Source of the DNA: Capniomyces stellatus
Lineage: Eukaryota; Kickxellomycota; Harpellomycetes; Harpellales; Legeriomycetaceae
DNA: 13,976 nt
Reading direction: 5' to 3'
Assembly: GCA_001661515.1 (NCBI GenBank)
Contig: LUVW01000034.1
Location: 158,689-172,664, forward strand
Positions within the stretch are counted from its first letter, which is position 1. Each line of letters begins with the position of its first letter. Shown in pieces: positions 1 to 9,092 of the stretch. Both the position numbers and the translations under genes were made by a program. Below the pieces are notes generated by a model. The model made no database searches. It saw nothing but the letters and a program-made list of their open reading frames with translations, and had not been told where the DNA came from.

Positions 1-31
1 CCCCCCCCCCCCCCCAACCAACCAACCAATC
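1..31. repeat. Poly-C run followed by CCAA tetranucleotide repeat
   Basis: Fifteen C residues are followed by about four AACC/AACA-type tetranucleotides. On the minus strand this reads as GGTT repeats running into a long G run at the sequence end. It is too short and too degenerate to be called a telomere. Because a long G run also occurs next to an N at 9553, this may be a contig end made of low-quality homopolymer. Confidence 0.7.
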
Positions 32-390
32 AAAAAAAAGCAAACAATTTATTAATACAAAATTCAAAATGTTATTGTATCTTGAACTATTTCTTAAACA
101 AACTCCTCCCCTTCAACTTACATCCTTTGCCCTTTTTGCTTGTTTCAATTAGCTTCGAGGTTACTTTTTCAATAAAGTCCGTTTGCTCAAAGTCATCCTA
201 ACTCATCAACAAATATATCAGCATATACATCAACACATATATCAATGTTAATAACAATTATAACTTCCAGTGTTTTTGTTTATATTCGCTTTTCTCTTAT
301 TCTCAATTTATAGATTGTAGTCTTGTTTTACTCTACCTCAATTAGCTTTTCAATCCCTCCAAATTCCCTTAGCGGGTTAATTCCTGACAT
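1..390 (-). CDS. 5' part of an intron-containing gene, incomplete at left edge; product uncertain (weak exocyst Sec10-like N-terminus)
   Basis: The ATG is at 390-388. Exon 1 is 390-337 (MSGINPLREFGGIEKLIE). A GTAGAG donor at 336 and a TTAG acceptor ending at 198 define a 139-bp intron. Exon 2 is 197-122 and starts in phase 0 with DDFEQTDFIEKV, then a Lys-rich stretch. A consensus GTAAGT donor at 121 opens a second intron that leaves the window. A TATAAAG lies about 35 bp upstream of the ATG, which supports the start. The DDF...DFIEKV pattern recalls the N-terminus of exocyst subunit Sec10, but 44 residues are too few for a family call, and other vesicle-tethering subunits could look the same. 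The exon structure is my reconstruction; the product is a guess. Confidence 0.45.
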
Positions 391-424
391 TCTGCTCTTG
401 CTCTTTCTTTTTTTTTTGAAGGGG

Positions 425-431
425 CTTTATA
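425..431 (-). promoter_or_regulatory. TATA box (TATAAAG) upstream of the ATG at 390
   Basis: On the minus strand TATAAAG sits about 35 bp before the proposed start codon, and the gap is A/G-rich. The spacing resembles the TATA box of the chorismate mutase gene in this window. Confidence 0.45.
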
Positions 432-1235
432 TTCTTGGCGGGCTACTAATATCTTACAAATTCGACACGTCCCTTGTTTCTATTCTTCTTTCGGCTTGCT
501 TTTCTTTATTTGAATGTTTCTGAAATAATACCGAATTTACTTTTAAACATTTGCCAACTTTAAAGTTGATTTAAACCAATTCTACTTTTCTTTCTTACTA
601 GACCTTCCTTCTCAAGTATGAACCTTTTTATTTTATTTTCGTCTTCAATTTTAAACTCTTGGTGTTATTTTTCCTATTATTTACTACTGCTGTTATTTGA
701 TTATTTTATCTAGTATTTCTTTACAGAGTTAAACACAATTATCAAACTCGCATTTATAAATTGCGTAAAGTATCCCCCCGCCAGGCTTTTTTTTTTGTTG
801 TTTTTGCAAGCGTTTTGATTAACTTGTTAGCAGCAAAAAAGTAGAAAGAAAAAAGCGTATTTTTGGTTTAGTTTAATTGATTTTCCCACTAAACCCTATA
901 AATCTCAACTCTGTCCATTTTTTGATTTGTTTATTTGTTTATGGCTCTTGCATTCTATTGTTGGCTTTTTCTTTCTTTTTCTTTTCCTAGTGTTATTAGC
1001 ATTGTTACTCTATTTTTTTGTAAACATAGCTAAATGTTTATTTATAACGACCAAATCATATTTCACTTGAATCTCACACTAAGATTTAACAAAGTACAGC
1101 TAGATTCTGAAAGTCAACTCTACTCGTTTTCTCGCAACACTCTTAAATAAACCCTACTTGGTTTACCAAAAAAAAAAAATAATCAATAAACAGATTTTTG
1201 CTAATTGATTAATTTGATTGTTTGTGGCTTTATTT

Positions 1236-1257
1236 GTTTTGGTTTTGGTTTTGGTTT
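1236..1257 (+). repeat. GGTTTT tandem repeat
   Basis: Three to four copies of a six-base GGTTTT unit. It lies in intergenic DNA and has no evident function. Confidence 0.7.
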
Positions 1258-1632
1258 AGTGTATTGGGGAGGTTTTTTTTGCCACCAAACTTTGCTGTCG
1301 AGCCGTTTATATACAGACTTGGCTAACTGATAAGGCACAAGAGGAAATATACAAAAAGCTACAACAAATCCTGTCAATATTGAATAATAATAGTGTTATT
1401 AAAAGACGGGTTTGTTAAAGGGTAAAAAGTGAAAGAACAAAAAAATAAATAATAAAAGAATAATATCGAATATCTAATTGTAGTAAAAAAAATAAAATAA
1501 TATGTGATATGATATCGAAACAAGGCACTCCTAGCGTTATATAGATATAAACAAAAGATATATTTTCTTCTTCAAAACAACGTTATTTGGATTCCAAAAC
1601 ATAAAACCAAAACGACTTTGACAACAAAGAGT

Positions 1633-4570
1633 CTATTTGAAATCCTTGTAGCTCCATTTCTCAGTGTACTTGAGCTTGTGCTTATGAATACGCCTATTCC
1701 CATCAATAAAGTTATACAATAAAATAAAATTAATCAACCAGTACTTTGCAGATAAACATATGATAGGAAAGAATGTATACCGATATAGTTCAATAACAAC
1801 AATCCCAATAAAAAGATCTTTAAACTTACACAAATGGTACTCTTGGCTCAATCAGATTTCGGCGCTGGAATCCTACAAACGCTTCTTCTAGCAAACTTCC
1901 CTCAGGCTAAAATGAACAGTACAAATACATAGTATCGCAACATTAGAGCAACCCCACCACCTTCACTCATACATTTGTGGAATAAACAAACAAATGACAA
2001 TGGTAATTACCTTTAATTCTAATAGCGATCCAGTAAGCTCGTCACTCAATTTAACAGGAGTTTCAAGCTCTTTAACTCTAAAAAAAACAAAAGTAAAAAA
2101 AAGCCAGAATTTAAATCAGGTTAGACTCCAATTCGATCCCAAGTACAACAATAATAATGACAACAATAATGATGACAATAATGATGACAACAATAATGAT
2201 GACAACAATAATGATGACAACAATAATAATGACAGCAAAAATAATGACAGCAAAAATAAAAAAGCCCATCAAGTCAATTTATGGGAATATGTTTGTTACC
2301 TGTATTTTCCAATTCTGGTCATTGGGAGAACAGACTTTTCTTGCTTGAACTTTGATCTCTCCTGTTTTTTGGTCTCAGTTGTCTCGATCCTTTTCTCTAT
2401 CTTTTCTTTAATGGCCTTGATTCTATTAAAACACAATTGATTAAAATAAAATAAAATACGTCAAGAGTTAATAAAAAAGCAAAAATTATATTTCAAATAA
2501 CAGACTGTAAATATATACATATAAATATTTTTTTTGTTTCTACTTACTGATTAATTTGCGCATCCTTGATCTTTTTCAACTTGTCTCCTCGTTCAGACAT
2601 TTGCTATTTAAGTTTAGGTAGACAAAATTATAAATCAGATGCCAATATATATATAAAGCAAGTAGTTGTCAGCATATTTGAAGCAATCAGATGCCAGTAT
2701 ATATAAAGTAATTCAAAGTAAAATGAAATAAAAAGAATAAACAAACAGATAAATAAAAACTAGTTGGTCTGTTACTAACTTTAAGTTTGTTGCGTCTTTC
2801 TTTGTTTCTTTGGACTCTTGTCTTTCTCTTTGGCATCTTCTTCTTTGTAGGCGCAGGCTCTTCACCATTTTCGTTTTGTTCCTTCTCTTCGTCATCATCC
2901 TCACTTTCACTATCTGAACTGCTGGACTCGTGATCTGACAAAATCTTATTCTCATCTCCTTCCTCGTTTTTGTTTTTGGCTTCTCTCTTTTGTACCTCTG
3001 CTTCTTCCTCTTCAAGAGCCTTTTTGATTTCCGACTCGATTATCTTGGTTCTTTCAATAAACTATAATTTACCATTACAAAATTAAATTAAAAAAAGATC
3101 AAGTCACAAAAAACCCCCTCCATTCACGCAACCTGGTATTTTTGCCTACTTGTACTTCATTACATCAACCATCTAAACAACAAATCACTTACCTGTGCAT
3201 CCTTTTTATAGCCCGTGAATGACTTTACTTTGTCAGTATATCGTTTGTTATTGTCGATTTGCTTTTGTACAACACCAGACACCCTGTTCACCAAGTCCTA
3301 TATCACAACACAAATTTACTCGTCAAATTAAATAAACCAAAACATAAAATTATTCTTCAACGTATTTATCAATATGTTTCGTATAAATCTTACCTGTCTA
3401 TCCTCTTCTTTTGCAATATATGACATCCCTGGGTCTGGCAAAACTACTGCTGGCGCAACAAGATTCTTCTTATCAATGCTTGATTGTGAAAACTACATGT
3501 TTACCATTGAAAGTTTAGTCATTTTTGAGGTTTATTCAGAATACATTTCATCCAATACAATACAATCTAATACGATCTCAATTCAACTTTTCTTATAACT
3601 CGATTAGCATCATTTGTGTACTCTACACCATTTAATTCACCCAAGCATACATAGCTATATACACTTTATAAATATTTTACCATTGGATTCTTTGGTGCGG
3701 CAACTGGTGCTATTGAGGGGTGAAAAAAAAACAATGCCGGTTTGACACATACGCTCTGTTAACAACATTTTTACAAATAAACCACTGGGGCCGCATATAT
3801 GCATCTACATCAAGGCACATTCCTACCTTCTTCGTCCCAAATGTTATAATACTTTGCGCTTTTATCCTTTCCCAGCTTCACTGGTGCTCCACGGTACCCA
3901 AACTTTCTACCCGCCATTTTTTTAAGATCGTACTTCAACTTCTTATTGAATCTGTCTGGGTAAGTTTCTTGGGCAATGTCTCTGCTGTTACGTCCCGGAA
4001 CAACTATCTTTGACTTGTTTTCCAAAATCTCGTCCACCTTAAGCTTTCTCTTTTTAGGCGCACTGACTATTAACCAATGTTGTAAATCATTTAGTTCATT
4101 GGTATATATACATTTATCTACGTTTATTACACCCACTCCCAACTACAGTCTACAATCAGAATAATACAAATTTATTTTCAAACCTACTCTTTGTATCTGG
4201 CTTTATATCAACCGAAAACAACTGCTCACTTGGCTGCTCTTGGATAGCTACTCCTCTAATAGTTACAATATTCAAAGTTCTTTATTACTATCCCTACCAC
4301 ACCCCCACTTTTCCTCTTGCTCATTCATCCATCTCCCTTCACTAGTAGTTTTGATTCTCAAGTGATCCGTCATGTTTTTGTCCATATACTACTACAAGCC
4401 TTGAACAACATGTCCGCCATTTATACTTACCCAGATATTTTTTCCCCACGGATCTCCTCAAGCCCAGTCTCCACTTGTGTAAGATCAATGTTCTTTCTCC
4501 ATGACTGCTTACTTCTACGGCTGTTCTTTGTTCTGCTTTTTTTGTTGGCCTGGGCTATTTCTGTGCTCAT
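1633..4570 (-). CDS. NOP53: NOP53 / GLTSCR2 (PICT1) family ribosome biogenesis protein, 12 exons, 440 aa
   Basis: Late nucleolar 60S assembly factor. In yeast it brings the Mtr4-exosome to pre-60S particles for ITS2 (7S pre-rRNA) trimming. Exons, all with GT-AG borders and one continuous frame: 4570-4431, 4255-4188, 4066-3827, 3709-3681, 3468-3394, 3297-3193, 3061-2780, 2603-2548, 2422-2300, 2077-2011, 1906-1830, 1693-1633 (stop TAG). Residues 10-32 are basic (SRTKNSRRSKQSWRKN). LFSVD at 59-63 matches the Mtr4 arch-interaction motif. APKKRKLKVDEILENKSKI near 72-90 is the conserved block. YYNIWDEE is at 142-149 and GMSY near 173-176. An acidic Ser/Asp/Glu tract spans 261-287, followed by a Lys/Arg-rich segment at 292-313. 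The C-terminal signature includes RIGKY, LSDEL, LKPEGSLL and FQRRNLIEPR (about 368-417). Length is close to yeast Nop53 (455 aa). Exon 5 could start at 3465 instead of 3468. Confidence 0.93.
2078..2299 (-). other. NOP53 intron 9, containing a satellite
   Basis: This 222-bp intron has a GTAACA donor and a polypyrimidine-TTTAG acceptor. Its 15-bp satellite has an open plus-strand frame (Asn/Asp-rich). That frame runs antisense into NOP53 exons 9 and 10, so it is not a separate gene. Confidence 0.85.
2146..2258 (+). repeat. 15-bp tandem repeat (GACAACAATAATGAT-type)
   Basis: Roughly seven imperfect copies of a 15-base unit, with one copy shortened to 12 bases and the last copies changed to GACAGCAAAAATAAT. 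The repeat lies wholly inside NOP53 intron 9. Confidence 0.9.
2633..2709 (+). repeat. Direct duplication of about 25 bp inside NOP53 intron 7
   Basis: AATCAGATGCCA followed by R-TATATAT-AAAG occurs at about 2633-2659 and again at about 2686-2709, some 53 bp apart. The copies differ by one substitution and by the length of the TA run. Both lie in intron 7 (2779-2604). Confidence 0.85.
3681..3709 (-). other. NOP53: 29-nt micro-exon (NOP53 exon 4)
   Basis: It is flanked by TCAATAG and GTAAAATATT. It encodes PVAAPKNPM plus two bases of a split Ala codon. Inclusion keeps the frame between exons 3 and 5, since exon 3 ends one base into a codon; skipping it would shift the frame. Confidence 0.8.
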
Positions 4571-5067
4571 TTTTAATATTACTTTTGTCTTTTGCTTTCT
4601 CGATCTTGGGTTTAAAAATAAATCTTATTGTCCACTGCACTTAGTTGCTTGTTTATGGTTTAACCTGGCAATAAAGAATCTGTTTGATTGATCTTGCGAT
4701 TGTAACAACAAAGTAAAATCTTGGAAGTCTGAATTTTTCAATTCAATCGAAATTTGCTTTTCTACCAACTCCTAGTTATTTTTGCTTTTTTCATTTTTGA
4801 AAAAAAAAAAATTACATCAACTTTTATTTTCTTGAAATTTTTTTTCTTCCATACAGTTTGGTTTAGTGATTTTTTTTTCTTCGATTCAACCTGAAATTGT
4901 TGACCAATGGAAACATCTCAAGCTTTTTAGGCTCGGTTGGGTTTTAGTTTTACCCGCTCGCACTTTTTACATTTTTCTTTCACAGCCAAAACCCTTCTTT
5001 AAAAAATAATGCTTCATTATACAGCTCAGTTGTCTGGCCAAATAACATCAATAACAAATCAATAACA

Positions 5068-5106
5068 ATATCAAATCAATATCAAATCAATATCAAATCA
5101 ATATCA
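5068..5106 (+). repeat. ATATCAAATCA tandem repeat
   Basis: Three perfect 11-bp units plus a partial fourth. Looser ATCAATAAC and ATCAA-type copies extend the array to about 5041-5150. The repeat sits near the middle of the divergent promoter region. Confidence 0.9.
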
Positions 5107-5488
5107 ATAACAAATCGATATCAATAACCATCAACAATGGCCATAACCAGATATCAATATCCAGGTTGCTGATTGAGTAAGCTATGGGTGTGTCGCTCTG
5201 GAGCTTGCTAGAAATACATGATAAGAGTAATAAATACAAGACATGGTACAAGTCAAGAACATGATAAACAAATGTACAATTACAAGTTGACTACTGTTAG
5301 AGTATGCGGTATTGTCCAAATCTAAGCATGTCTTGCTTTTTTTGTTTGGGGATATTGGATTTGGTTGGGCGTCTCTTGAACACCTGATAAACCCCAACCA
5401 ACTGCGTTTTGATCCAAAACCACCAGACTCCCCATAGACTAATTAGGCAGTTTCGTGTTATTTTCAAAATGAAAAAGATATTGGAAAA

Positions 5489-5548
5489 GAAAGTGAAAAT
5501 GGAAGTGAAAAGGATAATGAAAGTGAAAAGGGTAATGAAGATAAAAAC
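5489..5548 (+). repeat. Purine-rich imperfect 18-bp repeat
   Basis: About three degenerate copies of GAAAGTGAAAAGGRTAAT. In one plus frame it reads as a short Glu/Lys/Asn-rich peptide that soon meets a stop, so I treat it as a repeat and not as coding. Confidence 0.75.
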
Positions 5549-5791
5549 GAAATCCAACTCTTTGTTTAATCTAAAATAGTAACTTGACCACTTTTTAATT
5601 ATCGAGTTGATCGCAAAACAATCAGATAATTTGACTATAAAAATAAAACAAAGGTACACCCCCTTGAAATCTGGGTTTTACCATTATCAGAGTCAAATTA
5701 TTCAATAAAAGTAATATTATAGTTGAGAAATACAAAATACAAAATACCAATTCAGTCTTTTTTGTTTTATTTATATATTCAGTTTGTTGGG

Positions 5792-5798
5792 TATAAAA
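5792..5798 (+). promoter_or_regulatory. TATA box (TATAAAA) of the chorismate mutase gene
   Basis: TATAAAA lies 46 bp before the ATG at 5845, in the context GGGTATAAAAACG. It is the best core-promoter match upstream of this gene. Confidence 0.6.
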
Positions 5799-5844
5799 AC
5801 GTAGTTACAGTTTCTCTTTAAAAAATAAGAATAAGGAATTCCAA

Positions 5845-7148
5845 ATGGCCAATCTTTTGGACACCCAGTCATTAGGCCTGGATGAGCTCAGAAGTCTGCT
5901 GATCAGGCTTGAGGATACAATCATTTTCTGTAAGCTTGGGGTCTTCACTCTCTCGTTTCTTTTACTTTCTTTCTTTCTTAAGGAAAATTCTCCCGTGGAG
6001 CCGTCCGTCTAGAAATATTGGTTAATCACATTTGTGTAGTTTGATACGCGCATTTCCCTTGCAATTCTTAGTAAAGTTCAATTCATCTTGATGAGATTAC
6101 TAATTTCTAACGTTGTATTTATTATTGCTAGGCTTGATTGAAAGGGCACAGTTTGCAACAAACAGCGACATTTATACTTCAGGAAAAATCAAATTTCAAG
6201 ATGGGTATCAAGGGACCTTTTTGGATTGGTTTTTGGAGGAAGTAGAGAATGTTCATGGTGAGCTTTTTGTTTAAAACTTCTGCTTTGAATGTTTCAAACT
6301 ATTTACCACCCAGAAATGTCTAACAGAACACTAAATAAACGGCTGTTCATGTACTTACAATTACTTTTGACTTTTTTTTATACACGAATGGACAAATTAG
6401 CCAAAGTTAGGCGTTATGAGAGGTATGTAAATGATTGATACCAAAACAATAATTGTCATGTGTAGTGGTATTCTTACTAATATTCTAAAAACTGCGACAC
6501 CTAATCATAGCCCCGACGAGTACCCTTTCACCAATATCACTGCCCAACCGGTGCTCGAGCCTTTAGACTACCCGCCATATCTGCACAAAAACGAAATCAA
6601 CTACAATGACAAAATCAAGCAGGTCTACCTGGATTTTGTTATTCCCAAAATCACAACTGTGGATGTTGACAAAAACTATGGAAGTTCGGCAACAAAGGAT
6701 ATCGAGTGCTTGCAAGCGCTTTCGCGTAGAATACACTATGGTAACACTAGCTCCGTTTTGTTTATTCATCTATTGGCTGAGAAAAAGAGGCACTATATAG
6801 TAGGGATGCTTACTAATCGATTTTTTTGGTATAATAGGGAAATTCGTTGCTGAGGCAAAGTACGTTGACCTTCTAAACCACGACAAGTATACTGAGTTAA
6901 TCCGGGCAAATAAACCAGACGAAATTATGGATCTTTTGACAAACAGAGAAGTCGAGGAAAAGCTGCTTGTACGTTTAAAAAAGAAGGCTGATTTATACGG
7001 GCAGGACATTGACAACGACGACAGTTCAAGCGTAAAGCGGCCAAGACTAGATAGCGACACTGTTGTTGAGTTGTACAAAGAGTACGTGATTCCCCTAACA
7101 AAGAGAGTCGAGGTCGAGTATCTTCTTCGCAGACTTGATAAAGTCTAA
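5845..7148 (+). CDS. ARO7: Chorismate mutase, fungal allosteric AroQ type, 5 exons, 257 aa
   Basis: Converts chorismate to prephenate, the committed step to Phe and Tyr; in yeast it is inhibited by Tyr and activated by Trp. Exons: 5845-5929, 6132-6257, 6401-6422, 6511-6740, 6838-7148 (stop TAA). Borders are GT-AG, and intron 4 has a TACTAAT branch-point match at 6811-6817. Length is nearly equal to yeast Aro7 (256 aa). Catalytic residues known from yeast align as Arg16, Arg151, Lys162, Asn190, Glu194, Arg200, Lys204, Thr242 and Glu246. The effector site is also kept: Arg74-Arg75 in VRRYESPDE, and Gly135, Ser136 and Thr139 in YGSSATKDIE. IECLQALSRRIHYGKF and VEVEYLLRRL are family signatures. 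The yeast Thr226 position is Asp here. Cytosolic; no targeting signal is seen. Confidence 0.96.
6401..6422 (+). other. ARO7: 22-nt micro-exon (chorismate mutase exon 3)
   Basis: It lies between an AAATTAG acceptor and a GTATGT donor. Together with split codons it encodes AKVRRYES. The two Arg residues match the yeast effector-site pair Arg75-Arg76. It adjoins intron 2 (143 bp) and intron 3 (88 bp). Without it the frame breaks and the SPDE motif is lost. Confidence 0.9.
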
Positions 7149-7193
7149 ATTGCGGAAATTCCCAATTTCCTTTATTATTGATTTTATATTATT

Positions 7194-7213
7194 GGCCATA
7201 CTTAGTTATGGCC
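7194..7213 (+). repeat. Perfect hairpin GGCCATA / TATGGCC
   Basis: Two 7-bp arms enclose a 6-nt loop. The hairpin starts 46 bp after the chorismate mutase stop codon, so it would fold in the 3' UTR. Confidence 0.75.
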
Positions 7214-7262
7214 TTACTACACCTTAACACCTTCTCCTTTGTATTGTTGGAAAAAGACACAA

Positions 7263-7268
7263 AATAAA
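7263..7268 (+). terminator. Candidate polyadenylation signal AATAAA for chorismate mutase
   Basis: AATAAA starts 115 bp after the stop codon. It is the first exact match downstream on this strand. Confidence 0.4.
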
Positions 7269-7921
7269 TTCGAGTAAAGGACTACTTCACCTGTGTGCAC
7301 TGCACATAGCCTGATTAGGAAGTATAGATGGTGCATATCGATTGAGTAAAGGCGCATATTATAACACAACATTGTTGGTCTACCTTTCTACATTTTAATA
7401 TCCATTTAAACACTCAAGTGATGTGATACGATGAGTTTATAATAGTCGATTGGTTTTTTGGGGAGTTGTATAAAAAAAAATCTGGAGCAGTTGGCTCAAT
7501 AAAGAATGAATGGCTTTGTTATTATTGATTGGTTAAGGACTACCTGAACATACGCCCAATGTTTTTAAGTTTTGAATCAAGAACATCAGTCTTTTACCCA
7601 AAATATATTGTAAAGATAGGTGGAAATATAACAATATATTAAACAAGGCAGAAAGAATTTTCTATGCAGGGTAGTGAGTATCAAGGTAGACAGTTGGGTT
7701 TTAAAAATATTGAATGTATTATTAAAAGTATAAAAAATTCTTTTGCTTTTGAATAAAGCTTCAAGTTTAAGGGATTTACCATCGTGAGAAGATACAGCTT
7801 GAAGTATTGTTGTGGTCAATTCAAACAATGGCTCTAAGGGGTAATCGTAATAGAACTGCCAATGTTTTTCTTTTTTTATCCTTGTCTTTATCTTTGTTTT
7901 TGACTTAAAACCTTTGATAAT

Positions 7922-8276
7922 TTATTTCTCAGCTTTTTCCTTTTTACCGAAAGGACTGATATTATAACGTGAGAAAACGAGCTGTAAAAGGAAAAATGCC
8001 AGTCATTTAATTAGCTAGTTCTTAAGTTTGCAAATTAATTCGACTTGGGCCAACTTAATTGGTTCTTTTTAGATCACTGGAAAGCAAGTAAATAAGGGCA
8101 CAGCAGTTTTCAGGTTAAAATAAAAACACAACACAATCATGTGACAATTAGAAACAGTACGAGGGGTTTTGCTATGTTGACTTGTTTATTTTAGCGGAAT
8201 GTATTACATCTAATGCAATGAAAAAATAGAGTAGGAGAGGTCCATACAGAGGTGTGCATTTGTGTTGTTGTGTCAT
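7922..8276 (-). CDS. Tentative 42-aa hypothetical small membrane protein, two exons
   Basis: The ATG is at 8276-8274. Exon 1 (8276-8208) begins MTQQHKCTPLYG and continues into a hydrophobic run (LLLYFFIAL). A weak GTAATA donor at 8207 and a strong CCTTTTACAG acceptor ending at 7982 give a 226-bp intron. Exon 2 (7981-7922) adds LVFSRYNISPFG and a Lys/Glu-rich tail before TAA. The sum is one possible membrane segment (about 10-30) with a charged C-terminus. Against it: no family is recognised, a second ATG at about 8298 opens a competing frame, and the donor is poor. Without splicing, exon 1 reads to a 36-aa ORF. It could be chance. Confidence 0.2.
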
Positions 8277-8459
8277 AATGCTCTTGACGTTTTACCATGT
8301 CAAGCTTGATAAATGGAAATATGTTAATCGAAGCGAGAATACAGTTTATAGCGTCAATTAAATCCATATTCTTCTATTTATCACGAAGGAAGGTTTTGTA
8401 TGGTTTTGTATAAAAAAAGCATAGGTTTATGAAGAGTCTGGTGAAACATATAAGTAAAG

Positions 8460-8605
8460 TAATTACGAAAAGTCATGGAAATCGGCTAAATACCATCGTG
8501 CAATGTTATTTCTTCAGCCTATTTCGGATATAATGGATAGCCAACTACACAACCTTTATTTTTATGAGTCAATAGCAATATTACTGAAAAGTATTTTCGT
8601 AATTA
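8460..8605. repeat. 12-bp perfect inverted repeat, arms 134 bp apart
   Basis: TAATTACGAAAA (8460-8471) is the exact reverse complement of TTTTCGTAATTA (8594-8605). Similarity continues a little outside the arms. No target-site duplication or coding frame lies between, so a transposon call is not supported. Confidence 0.7.
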
Positions 8606-9092
8606 TCACTTGCTCCCTTTTTTTTTAAACATAATTGGGGGAAGAAGGGTGGTTGTAATAAAACGACAGCAATCTAGAATGGTTGAAATAATTTACTGGA
8701 TGTTTTGTCAGAGTTTCCCACGGATGAACAAAAGGACAACAGACAAAGAATGCGATAAATAGTAGGCCCGTTCATGGGTTATGCCAACATTAAAATGCGA
8801 ATCAAAATAATGTAGGACAAAAAAAAAAGGAAGAAAAAAAATGCTTTTGAGTGTGGGTAAATTGTGAATTAGCAAAAGTGTTGGTGTGGGTAAAAAAAAA
8901 GATGACTTGAAAAAAGAATGTGTAATGTGATTGGCGGACCAGCCTAAAATGGAAATAGGCTACCCCTACTTTTTTTATTTTGGAAATTGAATTTAGATTA
9001 CGATTGTTAAAAACAAATGGCTTTGTTCTAAATTAGGAATTAATGTAAATTGTAATTTGTGATTAGTTGGTGGTGGGTGGGCACTGACAATA

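Larger units (their letters stand above)
391..1632. other. Intergenic region between NOP53 3' end and the left-edge gene
   Basis: About 1.24 kb of AT-rich DNA, pyrimidine-rich on the plus strand. It must hold the NOP53 3' UTR and the promoter of the left-edge gene. I see only short open frames. A minus-strand TATATAAA at about 1305-1312 has no convincing gene after it. No RNA gene was recognised. Confidence 0.6.
4571..5844. promoter_or_regulatory. Divergent intergenic region between NOP53 (-) and chorismate mutase (+)
   Basis: About 1.27 kb with no convincing gene. It contains a CCAAT box at 4904-4908, several poly-T runs, an 11-bp tandem repeat near 5068, a purine-rich repeat near 5489 and a TATA box at 5792. 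Short minus-strand open frames at 5182-5659 have no recognisable product. Confidence 0.6.

Noticed and set aside
1..31. Telomere repeat at the window start
   Set aside because: Only about four CCAA-type units occur next to a pure C run; no regular telomeric array.
323..523. Plus-strand 66-codon hydrophobic ORF
   Set aside because: It is an antisense shadow of pyrimidine-rich DNA over the promoter and first exon of the minus-strand gene, with no family features.
461..532. Exon-like minus-strand segment after a TTATTTCAG acceptor, Lys/Glu-rich, ending in GTAAGA
   Set aside because: Its phase cannot be joined to the exon at 197-122, and the ATG at 390 with its TATA box gives a simpler model.
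1994..2440. Plus-strand Asn/Asp-rich ORF of 148 codons
   Set aside because: It is antisense to NOP53 exons 9 and 10 and the repeat-filled intron between them. The sense strand has conserved residues and correct splice borders.
5182..5659. Two overlapping minus-strand ORFs (71 and 120 codons)
   Set aside because: The longer is Phe/Ile-rich because it is antisense to a purine repeat. A segment with KTCLDLDNT looked HAD-phosphatase-like but lacks the rest of the motif.
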